Below, one piece after another: positions 36,047 to 46,153 of a DNA stretch of 64,000 nucleotides. Made by a program: the position numbers and the translations under genes. How positions within the stretch are numbered: position 1 is the stretch's first letter; each line of letters starts with the position of its first letter. Under the pieces are notes generated by a model, which made no database searches, was not told the origin of the DNA, and saw only the letters and a program-made list of their open reading frames with translations. The stretch comes from Lachnospiraceae bacterium UBA7050 (GTDB lineage: Bacteria > Bacillota > Clostridia > Lachnospirales > Lachnospiraceae): assembly GCA_002493905.1 (NCBI GenBank), contig DLAJ01000012.1:1-64000 (forward strand), in the 5' to 3' direction.

Positions 36047-38632
36047 TTACGCGGCGCGCTCCGCTGCGAGCGCGCCGTCCTTTACAATAATGCGGATGCG
36101 GTCTCCGACCGTTACGCCGTCCGATAAGATCAGCTTTGCCGAGAGCGTCTCCACATGCTTTTGAATAAATCGTTTGAGCGGTCTCGCGCCATAGGAAGGC
36201 TCGTAGCCGTTTTCCAGTATATAAGCGCGCGCCTCATCCGAAAGCTCAACCGTCAGCTCCCTGTCTGACAGTCTGCGGTTTAAGTCTGCAAGGATCAGAT
36301 CAATGATACCGCCGATATTCTCCTTTGTCAAAGGCTTGAAGAGTATGATCTCATCTAAGCGGTTTAAGAATTCCGGACGGAATCCTGCGCGGAGCTGCTC
36401 CATCACGTTTCTTTCCGCATCTTTGCTGATGCTGCCGTCCTCTTTGATTCCCTCTAACAGGTCCTGGGCACCGATATTGGATGTCAGGATCAGAATCGTA
36501 TTCTTGAAATCGACGGTGCGCCCCTGCGAGTCCGTAATGCGCCCATCATCCAATACCTGCAGCAGCACATTGAATACATCCGGATGCGCTTTTTCAATCT
36601 CGTCAAAGAGCACGACCGAGTAAGGTTTTCTTCTGACCGCTTCAGTCAACTGTCCGCCCTCCTCATAGCCGACATATCCGGGAGGCGCTCCGATCAGGCG
36701 CGAAACAGAATATTTCTCCATATACTCACTCATGTCCAGCCGGACCATATTGGATTCGTCGTCAAACAGCGACGCCGCAAGGCTTTTCGCAAGTTCGGTC
36801 TTGCCCACGCCGGTCGGTCCAAGGAATAGAAAAGAGCCGATCGGCTTGCTCGGGTCCTTAATCCCCGCCTTGGAGCGGATGATCGCCTCCGTCACTTTGG
36901 TCACGGCCTCATCCTGTCCGACTACGCGCTTGTGCAGTTCCTCATCTAAGTGAAGCGTCTTGTTCCGCTCGCTCTCGGTCAGCTTCGTGATCGGAATCCC
37001 GGTCCAGCGGCTCACAATGCGGGCGATCTCCTCATCGGACACGCTCTCATGCACAAGGGATAAATCCTTGCTCTTTACCGCTTCCTCCTCCTGCTCCAGC
37101 TGCTTCTTTAAGTTTGGCAGCTTTCCGTAACTTAACTCCGCCGCCTTCTCCAGATTACCTTCCCTCTGCGCGATCTGTATCTCGCTTCCGACTGCCTCGA
37201 TTTCCTCACGCAGTCTGGACAATTTCTCAACAGACGCTTTTTCGTTCTCCCACTGTGCCTTGCGGTTGTTCAACTCTTCCTTCAGCTCCGCCAGTTCTTT
37301 TTGCAGCACGGAAAGCCGCTCGGTACTCATGCGGTCATCCTCTTTTTTGAGTGCCGCCTCCTCGATCTCCATCTGCATGACCTTGCGCTGCAGTCCGTCC
37401 AGCTCGGTCGGCATCGAATCCAACTCCGTCTTAATGAGCGCGCATGCCTCATCCACAAGGTCAATTGCCTTGTCAGGCAGAAACCGGTCGCTGATATAGC
37501 GGTCGGACAGCGTCGCCGCGCTCACAAGCGCATTGTCCATAATCTTCACGCCGTGATAAACCTCGTAGCGCTCCTTTAAGCCGCGCAGGATGGAAATCGT
37601 GTCCTCCACGGTCGGCTCATCGACCATAACGGGCTGAAACCGCCGCTCCAACGCCGCATCCTTCTCAATATACTGCCGGTATTCGTCAAGCGTTGTCGCC
37701 CCGATACAGTGCAGCTCGCCGCGCGCCAGCATCGGCTTTAACATATTGCCCGCGTCAAGCGCGCCATCCGTCTTTCCCGCGCCTACGATCGTATGCAGCT
37801 CATCAATAAAAAGAATGATCTGCCCTTCGCTTTTTTTCACTTCCTCCAGTACGGCCTTTAAGCGCTCCTCAAATTCGCCGCGGTATTTCGCGCCTGCAAC
37901 AAGCGCTCCCATGTCAAGTGCAAATATTTTTTTATCCTGTAATCCCTGCGGTACGTCGCCGCGCACAATCCGCTGCGCTAAGCCTTCCACCACCGCCGTT
38001 TTTCCGACGCCCGGCTCTCCGATCAGCACCGGATTGTTTTTTGTTTTTCTGGACAGAATGCGGATAATGTTGCGAATCTCGCCGTCCCTGCCGATGACCG
38101 GATCAAGCTTCTGGCTCCGCGCTTTCTCCACGAGCTCCTGCCCGTACTTATTTAACGTATCGTAAGTCGCCTCCGGGTTGTCGCTCGTCACGCGCTGATT
38201 GCCGCGCACAGTCGAAAGCGCCTGTAGAAACCGCTCTCTGTTGATGCCGTACTCTTTCCAGATTTGCGCGATCTCCTTATTTGGGTAGCGGATCATGCAT
38301 AAAAACAAATGCTCAACGGAGACATACTCGTCCCCCATCGCCTTTGCCTCATCCTCCGCCGATACGAGCACCTTATTTAAGTCCTGCCCGACATGGACCT
38401 GACCCCCCTGCACCTTGACCCGCTTTTCAAGCGCCTCGCGCGCGCGGTTCACAAAGTGCTCGGTCTGGATCTCCATTTTTTCGATCAGCTTTAAGATCAG
38501 GCTGTCCTCCAAAGTCAGCAGGCTGTAAAGTAAATGCTCCTGCTCGATTTCCTGATTACCGTATTCATAGGCAAGTTTCTCACAATTTTCCACCGCCTGC
38601 ATAGATTTTTGTGTAAATTTTGCAATATTCAT
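36047..38632 (-). CDS. clpB: ATP-dependent disaggregase ClpB
   Basis: An 861-residue Hsp100 chaperone that works with DnaK to dissolve aggregates. It has the Clp_N repeat domain (1-150), NBD1 with GEPGVGKTAVVEG and ILFIDELHTIVGAGK, a coiled-coil M domain (about 410-520) rich in Glu/Lys heptads, and NBD2 with GPTGVGKTELAKS and VLFDEIEKAHPDV. There is no LGF/IGF loop for ClpP, which fits ClpB rather than ClpC. GGAGGAG lies 6 bases before ATG 38632. A CIRCE operator overlaps its promoter. Confidence 0.97.
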   Translation of the reverse strand: MNIAKFTQKSMQAVENCEKLAYEYGNQEIEQEHLLYSLLTLEDSLILKLIEKMEIQTEHFVNRAREALEKRVKVQGGQVHVGQDLNKVLVSAEDEAKAMGDEYVSVEHLFLCMIRYPNKEIAQIWKEYGINRERFLQALSTVRGNQRVTSDNPEATYDTLNKYGQELVEKARSQKLDPVIGRDGEIRNIIRILSRKTKNNPVLIGEPGVGKTAVVEGLAQRIVRGDVPQGLQDKKIFALDMGALVAGAKYRGEFEERLKAVLEEVKKSEGQIILFIDELHTIVGAGKTDGALDAGNMLKPMLARGELHCIGATTLDEYRQYIEKDAALERRFQPVMVDEPTVEDTISILRGLKERYEVYHGVKIMDNALVSAATLSDRYISDRFLPDKAIDLVDEACALIKTELDSMPTELDGLQRKVMQMEIEEAALKKEDDRMSTERLSVLQKELAELKEELNNRKAQWENEKASVEKLSRLREEIEAVGSEIQIAQREGNLEKAAELSYGKLPNLKKQLEQEEEAVKSKDLSLVHESVSDEEIARIVSRWTGIPITKLTESERNKTLHLDEELHKRVVGQDEAVTKVTEAIIRSKAGIKDPSKPIGSFLFLGPTGVGKTELAKSLAASLFDDESNMVRLDMSEYMEKYSVSRLIGAPPGYVGYEEGGQLTEAVRRKPYSVVLFDEIEKAHPDVFNVLLQVLDDGRITDSQGRTVDFKNTILILTSNIGAQDLLEGIKEDGSISKDAERNVMEQLRAGFRPEFLNRLDEIILFKPLTKENIGGIIDLILADLNRRLSDRELTVELSDEARAYILENGYEPSYGARPLKRFIQKHVETLSAKLILSDGVTVGDRIRIIVKDGALAAERAA

Positions 38633-38698
38633 CGTACACTCCTCCTTCCAAGTCTACGTTACTTGTTCCCTCAAGTGCTATTTTTGATTCACGACTGT

Positions 38699-38727
38699 AT
38701 CATAGATCATATTGTTAGCACTGTCAA
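38699..38727 (-). promoter_or_regulatory. sigma-A promoter of clpB
   Basis: On the minus strand TTGACA (38722-38727) and TATGAT (38699-38704) are 17 bases apart, close to consensus. The -35 lies inside the CIRCE element. The leader is about 60 bases. Confidence 0.85.
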
Positions 38728-38741
38728 GAGGTGAGTGCTAA
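38715..38741. promoter_or_regulatory. CIRCE operator (HrcA binding site)
   Basis: TTAGCACTG-N9-GAGTGCTAA matches the CIRCE consensus TTAGCACTC-N9-GAGTGCTAA at 17 of 18 arm positions. It overlaps the clpB -35, so HrcA should block RNA polymerase directly and release it on heat shock. Confidence 0.92.
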
Positions 38742-38757
38742 TTTTTCTGACAATTTA

Positions 38758-38896
38758 TTTTCCTATAGGAAAAATCCGTCTGAAGCAGAGCCGGCATATA
38801 CTGCCTGAAGCAAAACGAGCCGGGCACTGCACGAAATATCTCCCGAAGCGAAACGAGCCGGACACTGCACGAAATATCTCCTGCAGTATCCGGCTC
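38758..38896. repeat. palindrome, 38-bp tandem repeat and terminator-like hairpin after the kinase gene
   Basis: A 16-bp perfect palindrome (38758-38773) is followed by a 38-bp repeat (units near 38807 and 38845, a partial one near 38782). The last unit pairs with a downstream arm to form a 15-bp stem (38855-38869 with 38882-38896) that is G-U tolerant on the minus strand. It probably ends kinase transcription, although the T-tract is only GTTTCGCTTC. Confidence 0.65.
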
Positions 38897-38917
38897 TTCC
38901 GGTTTTCCTCTTTATCC

Positions 38918-41900
38918 TTATAACATTTTATCCAGTGTCTCAAGCAGTTCCGGTATATTGATCGGTTTCGCGATATGGCCGTTCATACCACTGCGCAGCG
39001 CCGCCTGCTTATCTTCCTCAAACGCATTCGCTGTCATGGCAATGATCGGAATATTCGCCAGTTCGCGGTTCTTAAGTTTACGAATCTGGGCTGTCGCCTC
39101 ATAACCGTTCATAACCGGCATCTGGACATCCATCAGAACCACCTGATAGTACCCTGGAGCCGACTGCTTTACCATTTCAACGGCCTGGCTTCCGTTCTCA
39201 GCAACCTCCACCGTAAAGCCGGCGTCCCCGAGAATCGCCACGGCAATCTCCTGGTTCATCTCCACATCCTCAACGAGCAGGATTCGTCCGGTATGGTGCT
39301 TTTTATCCTTTTCTGACGTCTCCTCCTCTTTCTTTGCAGAATCCGGCTGTATCACTGTCTGCAGACAGTCCCTCAGCTCCGACAGAAACAGCGGCTTACT
39401 GCAGAATGCCGTCACGCCCGCTTCCTTTGCCTCTGCTTCAATATCCGACCAGTCATAGGCAGTCAGAATGATCACCGGTACTCCGGGGGCCGCCTCTTTC
39501 CGAATCCTTCTGGTCACTTCCACACCGTTCATATCAGGCAGAAGCCAGTCCACGATATACACGGAATAATCATCCTTACGGGATACTGCCTGTCCGGCAC
39601 GAAGCACGGCTTCCTTCCCGGACAATGTCCATTCTGCGCGCATGCCGAGTTGACCGAGCATATAAGAGATGCTGTCGCAGGTATTAAAATCATCATCCAC
39701 AACCAGCGCCCTGCAGTTTTTCAGTTCGGGTATTCCCTCCAGTTCCTTTGTCTCCGCATCCAGCTTAAACATAAAAGATACCGTAAATTCCGTACCCACG
39801 CCCTGTTTACTCTTCACTTCGATGGAACCGCCCATCATATCCACGATATTTTTCGTGATCGCCATTCCAAGCCCGGTCCCCTGGATTTTACTGATCGTGC
39901 TGTTCTTTTCTCTCTCAAACGGCTCAAAAATATGCTGTACAAACTCCTCGCTCATGCCAATGCCGTTGTCCTTAATATAGAACTCGTAATTCGCATAGCC
40001 CTCCGGCGCTCCCGGTTTCTCCGTCACCCGCATGCTGACCGTACCTCCGGCGCCCGTATACTTCACGGAATTGCTGAGCAGATTTAAGAGCACCTGATTT
40101 AACCGGAGCTTATCGCAATAAATCTCTTCATCCAGAATATCCACCGTATCAATCTGCAGTTCCAGCTGTTTTGCGTGAATATCCGCCTGCAGAATATTGC
40201 GCAGTCCGTGCAGGATTTCCGGAAGACTGTGAGACTGCTCTTCCAGATAGATTTTTCCGCTCTCAATATGGCTCATATCCAATATATCATTGATCAGACT
40301 GAGCAGATGATTGCCTGAGGTAATGATTTTCTTTAGATACTCTTCAACCAGTTCCTTCTGATCAATATGTGTAATAGCAAGGTTGGTAAATCCCACAATT
40401 GCATTCATCGGTGTGCGGATGTCATGGGACATATTGGATAAAAAGACACTCTTTGCCTTGCTCGCGCTGTTTGCCTGCGAGAGCGCCGCTTCCAACAGAT
40501 GATTCTGTTCCATCTCTCTGCGGATTTCCTCATCCACACTGCGGAAACCGAGAACAATGCCAAAACCGCCCTCGCCCTTTCCCGCGCTGACTGCCTTCAT
40601 CTGGAAATATTTGATATCATCTCCCACACATTTTCGATAATTGATATAACATCTTTTCTTCTCCGCCAGCTGCTTTTGCAGCGCCTCAATGGAGGATGCC
40701 TGCCTCACCAGTTCCCGGTCATCCTCGTGAACCCATCCCTCTATGTACTGTTCCATACATTCTTTGTACGGTATCTGTCCGTCAAAAATAGACTCCAATT
40801 CCCTGCCGTCGCTTCGAATCGGCATAACCATTCCTGTATCCGGGTCTACAAAGCATACCAGATTAAAATCAATACTTAATGCCTGCAGCAGTTCCATCTG
40901 GCGCCTTTCATTTTTCTTTTCCTGCTGCTTCTGCTTTGTATAATCCAAAAGAAAACGCTGATAAAAAAGTTCCCCGTTTTCCTCAAAAAGCTTAATGATC
41001 CCCATGACATAGAGGATCTCACCATCCTTATGCCTCACACGGTATTCAACACTGACGCTGTCCCCCGCTTTTTCCAGCGTCGAAAGGCTTTCCTTAAATG
41101 CCTGTCTGTCTTCTTCCACAACCGTGGGCGCAATCATATGGAATCCGTCGGCGATCAATTCCTCCTGCGTCTCATACCCCAGAATCTTCAGTGCAGCCCT
41201 GTTAACGCTTAAGATTCGCGTGCCGTCCAGCGTATGGCACATAACGCCGCAGTCGAGCGTGGTAAAAATCGCATCAAGCATCCGGTTCTGCTGGAGAATC
41301 TCTTCCTCATAGGCACGCTCCTGCGTCACGTCAATCGCCACTCCCACTGTTCCCATTACAGTGCCGTCAAGGTCATAGAGCGGTGATTTATAGGTCGTAA
41401 GCATCCGCTTCCCTTCCCCGGTATCAATCATTTCGCCCGATACAAAGGTTCTCTGTTCGCTCATGACCTTATTTTCCGACTCAATACAGGCGGGGTCATC
41501 CTGATCTACATCCCAGATATATGCATGCCCGCGCCCCTGCACCTGCTGTTTGGTCTTATTGACCGTACGGCAGAAGCTGTCGTTCACTTTCTCATGAATG
41601 CCGTTTTTATCTTTATACCAGACCAAATTCGGTATGTGATCAATCGTCGCTTCCAGATACTGGTTTGTCTGCCAGAAATCTTTTTCCATCTTACAGCTCT
41701 TCTGCCACCTGAGGAAATGAAAGCGCACCTCTTCGTCAGACATCGGGTTCACCCAAATATCCCTGATGTCCGCAGCCTCCGGGCTCTTAGTCAAAGCCTG
41801 CACACAATCCCTGTCCGCCAGCAGGATGATCTGCGAATTTTCGTTTTTGTCCGATGATAGTATATGCAAAGCATCTGCAGCATCCATCCTTGACAGATCA

Positions 41901-42058
41901 GCCAGAACCACATCCGCTTCTGATACCAGCTTCCCCTCAATACCGTCGCTTTCGAAAAAAATATGCGTAAAATGCTCCATTGACGGCATTTCCTTGATCA
42001 CTTCAAATGCACGGCAGGGATGCCCTGCAAGATAGATATGAAGATGACAACTGTACAT
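38918..42058 (-). CDS. hybrid sensor histidine kinase (PAS-PAS-HK-REC-REC)
   Basis: A 1046-residue cytoplasmic kinase with no membrane helices. Residues 1-125 form an alpha/beta domain resembling a degenerate receiver. PAS-type sensor domains follow (YLEATIDHIPNLVWYKDKNG; ILSVNRAALKILGY) plus a third divergent one. Then HisKA (NMSHDIRTPMNAIVGF), ATPase (IKDNGIGMSEEFVQHIFEPF, GTGLGMAI) and two receivers, with acceptors in YIVDWLLPDMNG and VVLMDVQMPVMNG. AAGGAG precedes ATG 42058. No Hpt or regulator gene is adjacent. Confidence 0.93.
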   Translation of the reverse strand: MYSCHLHIYLAGHPCRAFEVIKEMPSMEHFTHIFFESDGIEGKLVSEADVVLADLSRMDAADALHILSSDKNENSQIILLADRDCVQALTKSPEAADIRDIWVNPMSDEEVRFHFLRWQKSCKMEKDFWQTNQYLEATIDHIPNLVWYKDKNGIHEKVNDSFCRTVNKTKQQVQGRGHAYIWDVDQDDPACIESENKVMSEQRTFVSGEMIDTGEGKRMLTTYKSPLYDLDGTVMGTVGVAIDVTQERAYEEEILQQNRMLDAIFTTLDCGVMCHTLDGTRILSVNRAALKILGYETQEELIADGFHMIAPTVVEEDRQAFKESLSTLEKAGDSVSVEYRVRHKDGEILYVMGIIKLFEENGELFYQRFLLDYTKQKQQEKKNERRQMELLQALSIDFNLVCFVDPDTGMVMPIRSDGRELESIFDGQIPYKECMEQYIEGWVHEDDRELVRQASSIEALQKQLAEKKRCYINYRKCVGDDIKYFQMKAVSAGKGEGGFGIVLGFRSVDEEIRREMEQNHLLEAALSQANSASKAKSVFLSNMSHDIRTPMNAIVGFTNLAITHIDQKELVEEYLKKIITSGNHLLSLINDILDMSHIESGKIYLEEQSHSLPEILHGLRNILQADIHAKQLELQIDTVDILDEEIYCDKLRLNQVLLNLLSNSVKYTGAGGTVSMRVTEKPGAPEGYANYEFYIKDNGIGMSEEFVQHIFEPFEREKNSTISKIQGTGLGMAITKNIVDMMGGSIEVKSKQGVGTEFTVSFMFKLDAETKELEGIPELKNCRALVVDDDFNTCDSISYMLGQLGMRAEWTLSGKEAVLRAGQAVSRKDDYSVYIVDWLLPDMNGVEVTRRIRKEAAPGVPVIILTAYDWSDIEAEAKEAGVTAFCSKPLFLSELRDCLQTVIQPDSAKKEEETSEKDKKHHTGRILLVEDVEMNQEIAVAILGDAGFTVEVAENGSQAVEMVKQSAPGYYQVVLMDVQMPVMNGYEATAQIRKLKNRELANIPIIAMTANAFEEDKQAALRSGMNGHIAKPINIPELLETLDKML

Positions 42059-42169
42059 ACCTGTTTCTCCTTTATAATATAGGTAAAAAGTATCTCTTAT
42101 GTGTATTCTAACAAGCCTGCAAACCTCTGTCAATACAGGGAATCTGCCTGACAATCCTCCAAAAATCCG

Positions 42170-43228
42170 TTACTTTTCTGTCTCCTTTTTTTCTGCGTAC
42201 TCTTCTTTGCCGCTCTCTTTGCACATGTATGGGTTGACATGCACCATGATGTGCTTTACTTTCGGAAAGCGGCGCTCCAGCTCGTCATGCGCGCGTTCCG
42301 CAACCGCATGCGCCTCATAAAGCCGCCACTGGCCGTTGACTAAAATTTCCACGTCCACGTAAATCTTGTTGCCAAATACGCGCGTGTGCAGCATATCGAT
42401 TCCCTGCACGCCGTCCTGCTCCAGAATACACTCCCGCATCTCCTGTTCCGTCTGCGCGTCACAGGATTTGTCCACCATCTTATCAACGGCGTCTTTGAAA
42501 ATCTCATATGCCGCTTTCAAAATAAAAATACAGATCACAACGCTCGCTGCGGAATCAAGCACCGGAAACCCCATTCTTGCACCTGCAATACCGATCAGCG
42601 CGCCAACCGAAGAAAGCGCATCCGAGCGGTGATGCCATGCATCCGCCATGAGTGCGCCCGAATCGATCATTTTCGCATAATGCCTCGTATACCAGAACAT
42701 CGCTTCCTTCAGCACGATTGAAACAACCGCAGCTATAAGAGCCGCGATCCCCGGCACCGCAAGCGCGCCGTAATGCCCGCCCGCTATGGTCTTTACGCCT
42801 CCGATCCCAATTCCTGCACCTGTGATTGCCAGTACAACCGCCAGCACGATTGCCGCAACGCATTCCATCCGCTCATGCCCGTACGGATGATCCTCATCGG
42901 ATTTCTTCGCCGCCATATGTACTCCTATCATGACAACGATCGTACTGAATACATCCGACGCCGAATGCACCGCATCCGAGATCATCGCTCCGGAATGTCC
43001 TACAACACCGGCAAGCAGCTTTCCTGCGGAAAGCACGGCATTTACAACAATGCTGATCATCGACACCTGCATGGCAGTCTGCTCTTCGCTGCCGGACTGC
43101 TGTTCTGCGCATGCCTGTATCCCTGCTTTTTTTACAAGTTTGACATCTCCCCCGATATCTGCATGCTCCTGCTGCTCATCCCGCATGTGCTGCCCAGTCT
43201 GTTCTTTTTCCCCGTGCTTCGTGTCCAT
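42170..43228 (-). CDS. cation diffusion facilitator family transporter
   Basis: A 352-residue CDF efflux protein. The N-terminal 55 residues are polar and His/Gln-rich (HMRDEQQEHADIGG), a possible metal-sensing tail. Six membrane segments follow, with metal-site motifs DAVHSASD in TM2 and DAWHHRSD in TM5, and HPYGHERME between TM2 and TM3. A cytoplasmic domain of about 90 residues ends the protein. It exports Zn, Mn, Fe or related divalent ions by proton antiport; the ion cannot be told from sequence alone. ATG 43228 is chosen because earlier codons lack a ribosome site. Confidence 0.92.
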   Translation of the reverse strand: MDTKHGEKEQTGQHMRDEQQEHADIGGDVKLVKKAGIQACAEQQSGSEEQTAMQVSMISIVVNAVLSAGKLLAGVVGHSGAMISDAVHSASDVFSTIVVMIGVHMAAKKSDEDHPYGHERMECVAAIVLAVVLAITGAGIGIGGVKTIAGGHYGALAVPGIAALIAAVVSIVLKEAMFWYTRHYAKMIDSGALMADAWHHRSDALSSVGALIGIAGARMGFPVLDSAASVVICIFILKAAYEIFKDAVDKMVDKSCDAQTEQEMRECILEQDGVQGIDMLHTRVFGNKIYVDVEILVNGQWRLYEAHAVAERAHDELERRFPKVKHIMVHVNPYMCKESGKEEYAEKKETEK

Positions 43229-43342
43229 ATTCCGATACTGTCCTTTCCTTTTTATATCAAATAAAATTTGCGGTGTCGAAAGCCCGAATGAGAATGATAG
43301 CAAATTCTTTTGTACAGCCCTCGACCCGTCATGAAACGATAT

Positions 43343-44197
43343 TTACATCATCCATTTGACCAGCAATATCACTCCTGCAATCAGTTCAATAACGCCCATC
43401 GCAAATCCTGCGGTCGCCAGCCCGCTTTTGGATGAACTCATTCCACGATAACAGTAACCGGTTCCCAGACCGGCATACAACATACCGCACGTCCAGAACA
43501 CAATCCCAGACGTCCGGAACTCCTGCATATCCGTCATGAAAAGGACTAACGCCAGCATTGCCAGGGCAGCTGCTCCGACAATCGACATGATAAATCCCGT
43601 TTTGGCGCGCTTTTTCAGATCAACGCCCCTCACTGTGATCGGGCCGCCCTGTGCGGGCTGTCCATAGCCGTTCGACATTCCGGCATTCATGTTTCCCATA
43701 GCCGGCTGTCCGTAACCGTTCGGCATTCCGGCATTCATGTTTCCCATAGCCGGCTGCCCGTAACCGTTCGGCATTCCGGTATTCATGTTTCCCATAGCCG
43801 GCTGCCCGTAACCGTTCGGCATTCCGGTATTCATCCCGCCGTATGGATTCTGCTGATTTCCGGGCAGCGGCTGATAAAGCACACGGATCAGCTCATCAAT
43901 GCTCTCCTTGTACGCATTCTTCGGGATGCTGCCGACAACACCGGATAAGTCCTTCTCTTTTCCGTACACTCCCGGAAGCCATGCAAATTTTACCCACGCC
44001 TCAATATGAATCACACCATTCACATAGCGGTAAGAAAAATACTGCGGCATCTCAAAAAGTCCCTTTCCCTTCTGGTACACCATCTCCCCGTTAATTTTCA
44101 CGAGCGTAAAACCATACTTCTGCAAAAAATCGCTCATGATAAAGTCAACAAAATCCGCCGGTTTTCCGATTGCCTCGTTTCTGATATATCGTGACAT
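43343..44197 (-). CDS. membrane protein with internal 16-residue repeats
   Basis: A 284-residue protein. Residues 1-105 are a folded soluble domain (FVDFIMSDFLQKYGF, SYRYVNGVIHIEAWVKF). Residues about 115-190 contain four copies of a 16-residue Gly/Asn/Met-rich unit (MPNGYGQPAMGNMN), encoded by 48-bp DNA repeats. Residues about 205-284 carry three hydrophobic helices. It is not recognised beyond resemblance to small zinc-ribbon/DUF4190-type membrane proteins. Confidence 0.8.
   Translation of the reverse strand: MSRYIRNEAIGKPADFVDFIMSDFLQKYGFTLVKINGEMVYQKGKGLFEMPQYFSYRYVNGVIHIEAWVKFAWLPGVYGKEKDLSGVVGSIPKNAYKESIDELIRVLYQPLPGNQQNPYGGMNTGMPNGYGQPAMGNMNTGMPNGYGQPAMGNMNAGMPNGYGQPAMGNMNAGMSNGYGQPAQGGPITVRGVDLKKRAKTGFIMSIVGAAALAMLALVLFMTDMQEFRTSGIVFWTCGMLYAGLGTGYCYRGMSSSKSGLATAGFAMGVIELIAGVILLVKWMM
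43658..43836 (-). repeat. 48-bp coding tandem repeats
   Basis: Nearly four units with a 48-base period encode the Gly/Asn/Met-rich linker of the surrounding membrane protein. Units differ at only a few bases, so copy number probably varies between strains. Confidence 0.85.
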
Positions 44198-44307
44198 CGC
44201 TTTTCTCCCCCTTTTATTTTTTTGCAGGCGTTTGCCATTACGTGTTTTTTCTATTCTGCTTCTCTTTTGAGCGCTTCATCTATTTTCTTTATAATTTCAA
44301 AGCAATG

Positions 44308-46149
44308 TTATCTCAGTTTCCAATGAAACCAGTTCGTCAGCATCTTAATATAGCGGTTTAAGACCGTACTGCTCTCCGTTTCAAATATGACGCGGCGCGC
44401 CGTCTCCGGCTGGTCAGTGATCAGATTATCCACGCCGAGGGAAATCATCTGCTCCATGCCGCTCTGCGTATTCAGCGTCCACGCATACAGTTCCTTTCCC
44501 TGCGCATGGATTTCCTCGACCATATTCGCTGTGATATAATTATATCGTACGCTGAAATGATCGGCGGCCTCCAGATCGGCAAAGTGTCCGTAAGCGGAAC
44601 GCATCACATAGACAGTCCTGATTTCCGCATTCAATGCCTTTGCCTCGGCAAGCACTCTGTAGGACATGCTCGCGATCACACAGTCCTCCACACAATCATA
44701 CTCCTCCATCAGCGAAACGACCCGGCTGATAAGGTCCGTCTCATGTCCGGTCGGCTTAATTTCAATATTCAGCCTGATCTGTCCCGCACATTCTTCCAAT
44801 ACCTCAGCAAGCGTGCTGACACCGGTTCCGGCAAACTCCTCGGACCAGAAGGTTCCGACGTCAAGCTCCGCGATCTCACTGTAATCCATCTCCCAGACAT
44901 TACGGTTTATGCCTGCCGTTCTCCTAAAATTGGTGTCATGCATCACAACGACCTCGCCGTCCGCACACTGCTGCACATCCAGTTCGATCCAATCCGCACC
45001 CGAGTCGATTGCCGCAAGGAACGCCGGCATTGTATTTTCGGGATAGTCGGCCGAATACCCTCTGTGCGCCGTCACCTCCGTCATATGTGCGATGGAAGTC
45101 GCATCGCTGAACGCACCGTCAGCCAGCCGCTGCACATTGCGCACATTCAATATGACCAGCACAAGCACTAACAGCAGCAGCACCGTATGCATCTGTCTGG
45201 CAGTCAGCGGCGATTCCTTTGTTTTCACAAACACGGTATGCGCATCCTCACCGATCAGTTCCTTGTTCCGGTAAAACAGATGGGCGAGAAATATCGTGGA
45301 AGACGGCACGACGATACACGAAAAAAGCACGGCAACAATGCTCATCATCCAGTCAATCGCCGAGATCATGACCGCATGAATAAACTCCATCTCGCGCAGC
45401 AGCGACGCACCTCCGATGATCACAAGGATGAGCAGCGCTACGACAAGCAGATAAATCCCATAGCTGAACACCTGCCACAGAAACAGGCGCAGAAGATCCT
45501 GAAAATACGATTTATAGACAAGATAATGGCTGCTTTTACATGCCCTGCCAAAACTCTTTTTTTCTAATACATAATAAAACATGCTGTAAATAAGCCGGAA
45601 AGCAGCAATCAGTATCACCGCCAGAAGTATGATCAGCACCCAGTATCTGCGCAGGAACGAGAACACAGTATTCATCACAAACTCGGGCAGCCGGATACTT
45701 GTAATGTAACCGGTCAGGAAAGAAAAGCTAAGCACCGGCAAAAGCACCAATGCAAGCGGCAGCATCGGCAGATTGCGCCAGTAAAACAGCCGTGCAACCG
45801 CTTTGACCGCCTCCCACAGAAGCGTCCACGCACTCACATATTCCCCACGCCGCGCACAGTCCACGCATACCATCACGACCGTCATATCCACCACGACATA
45901 GCATGCAACCAAAATCAGAATTAAGATCAGGATCACCCACGTCCAGGGCGACGCAAAAAAGCGGCCCATCGCCGCAGTTGAAAGGTAACGGAGCCCCGCC
46001 TTCTCAATTGCGAACTCAAACAGCCACAAAAGCAGCGGCGTAAACAGACCATATGCCAGCAGTTTGAAGATCACCTCGAACAAAAAAAGCGTTCTGAAAT
46101 TATAATGAAACAAGGACTTCAACAGTCCGGTAAATCGTTCTTTTTTCAT
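44308..46149 (-). CDS. glycerophosphodiester phosphodiesterase with membrane domain
   Basis: A 613-residue protein. The first about 340 residues hold roughly eight membrane segments (the GDPD-associated membrane domain). The C-terminal 250 residues form the catalytic barrel: TAHRGYSADYPENT with the acid/base His, WIELDVQQ and VVMHDTNFRRT with metal ligands, IEIKPTG and NLITDQPE. It splits glycerophosphodiesters, probably from lipids or teichoic acid, at the membrane. The ATG is not preceded by any clear ribosome site and lies only a few bases past the upstream terminator. Confidence 0.9.
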   Translation of the reverse strand: MKKERFTGLLKSLFHYNFRTLFLFEVIFKLLAYGLFTPLLLWLFEFAIEKAGLRYLSTAAMGRFFASPWTWVILILILILVACYVVVDMTVVMVCVDCARRGEYVSAWTLLWEAVKAVARLFYWRNLPMLPLALVLLPVLSFSFLTGYITSIRLPEFVMNTVFSFLRRYWVLIILLAVILIAAFRLIYSMFYYVLEKKSFGRACKSSHYLVYKSYFQDLLRLFLWQVFSYGIYLLVVALLILVIIGGASLLREMEFIHAVMISAIDWMMSIVAVLFSCIVVPSSTIFLAHLFYRNKELIGEDAHTVFVKTKESPLTARQMHTVLLLLVLVLVILNVRNVQRLADGAFSDATSIAHMTEVTAHRGYSADYPENTMPAFLAAIDSGADWIELDVQQCADGEVVVMHDTNFRRTAGINRNVWEMDYSEIAELDVGTFWSEEFAGTGVSTLAEVLEECAGQIRLNIEIKPTGHETDLISRVVSLMEEYDCVEDCVIASMSYRVLAEAKALNAEIRTVYVMRSAYGHFADLEAADHFSVRYNYITANMVEEIHAQGKELYAWTLNTQSGMEQMISLGVDNLITDQPETARRVIFETESSTVLNRYIKMLTNWFHWKLR

Positions 46150-46153
46150 AGAT

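Noticed and set aside
42773..43264. 163-residue ORF opposite the cation efflux gene
   Set aside because: Antisense shadow; the minus-strand gene has strong family motifs.
44506..45171. 221-residue ORF opposite the membrane phosphodiesterase
   Set aside because: Antisense shadow of the catalytic domain.
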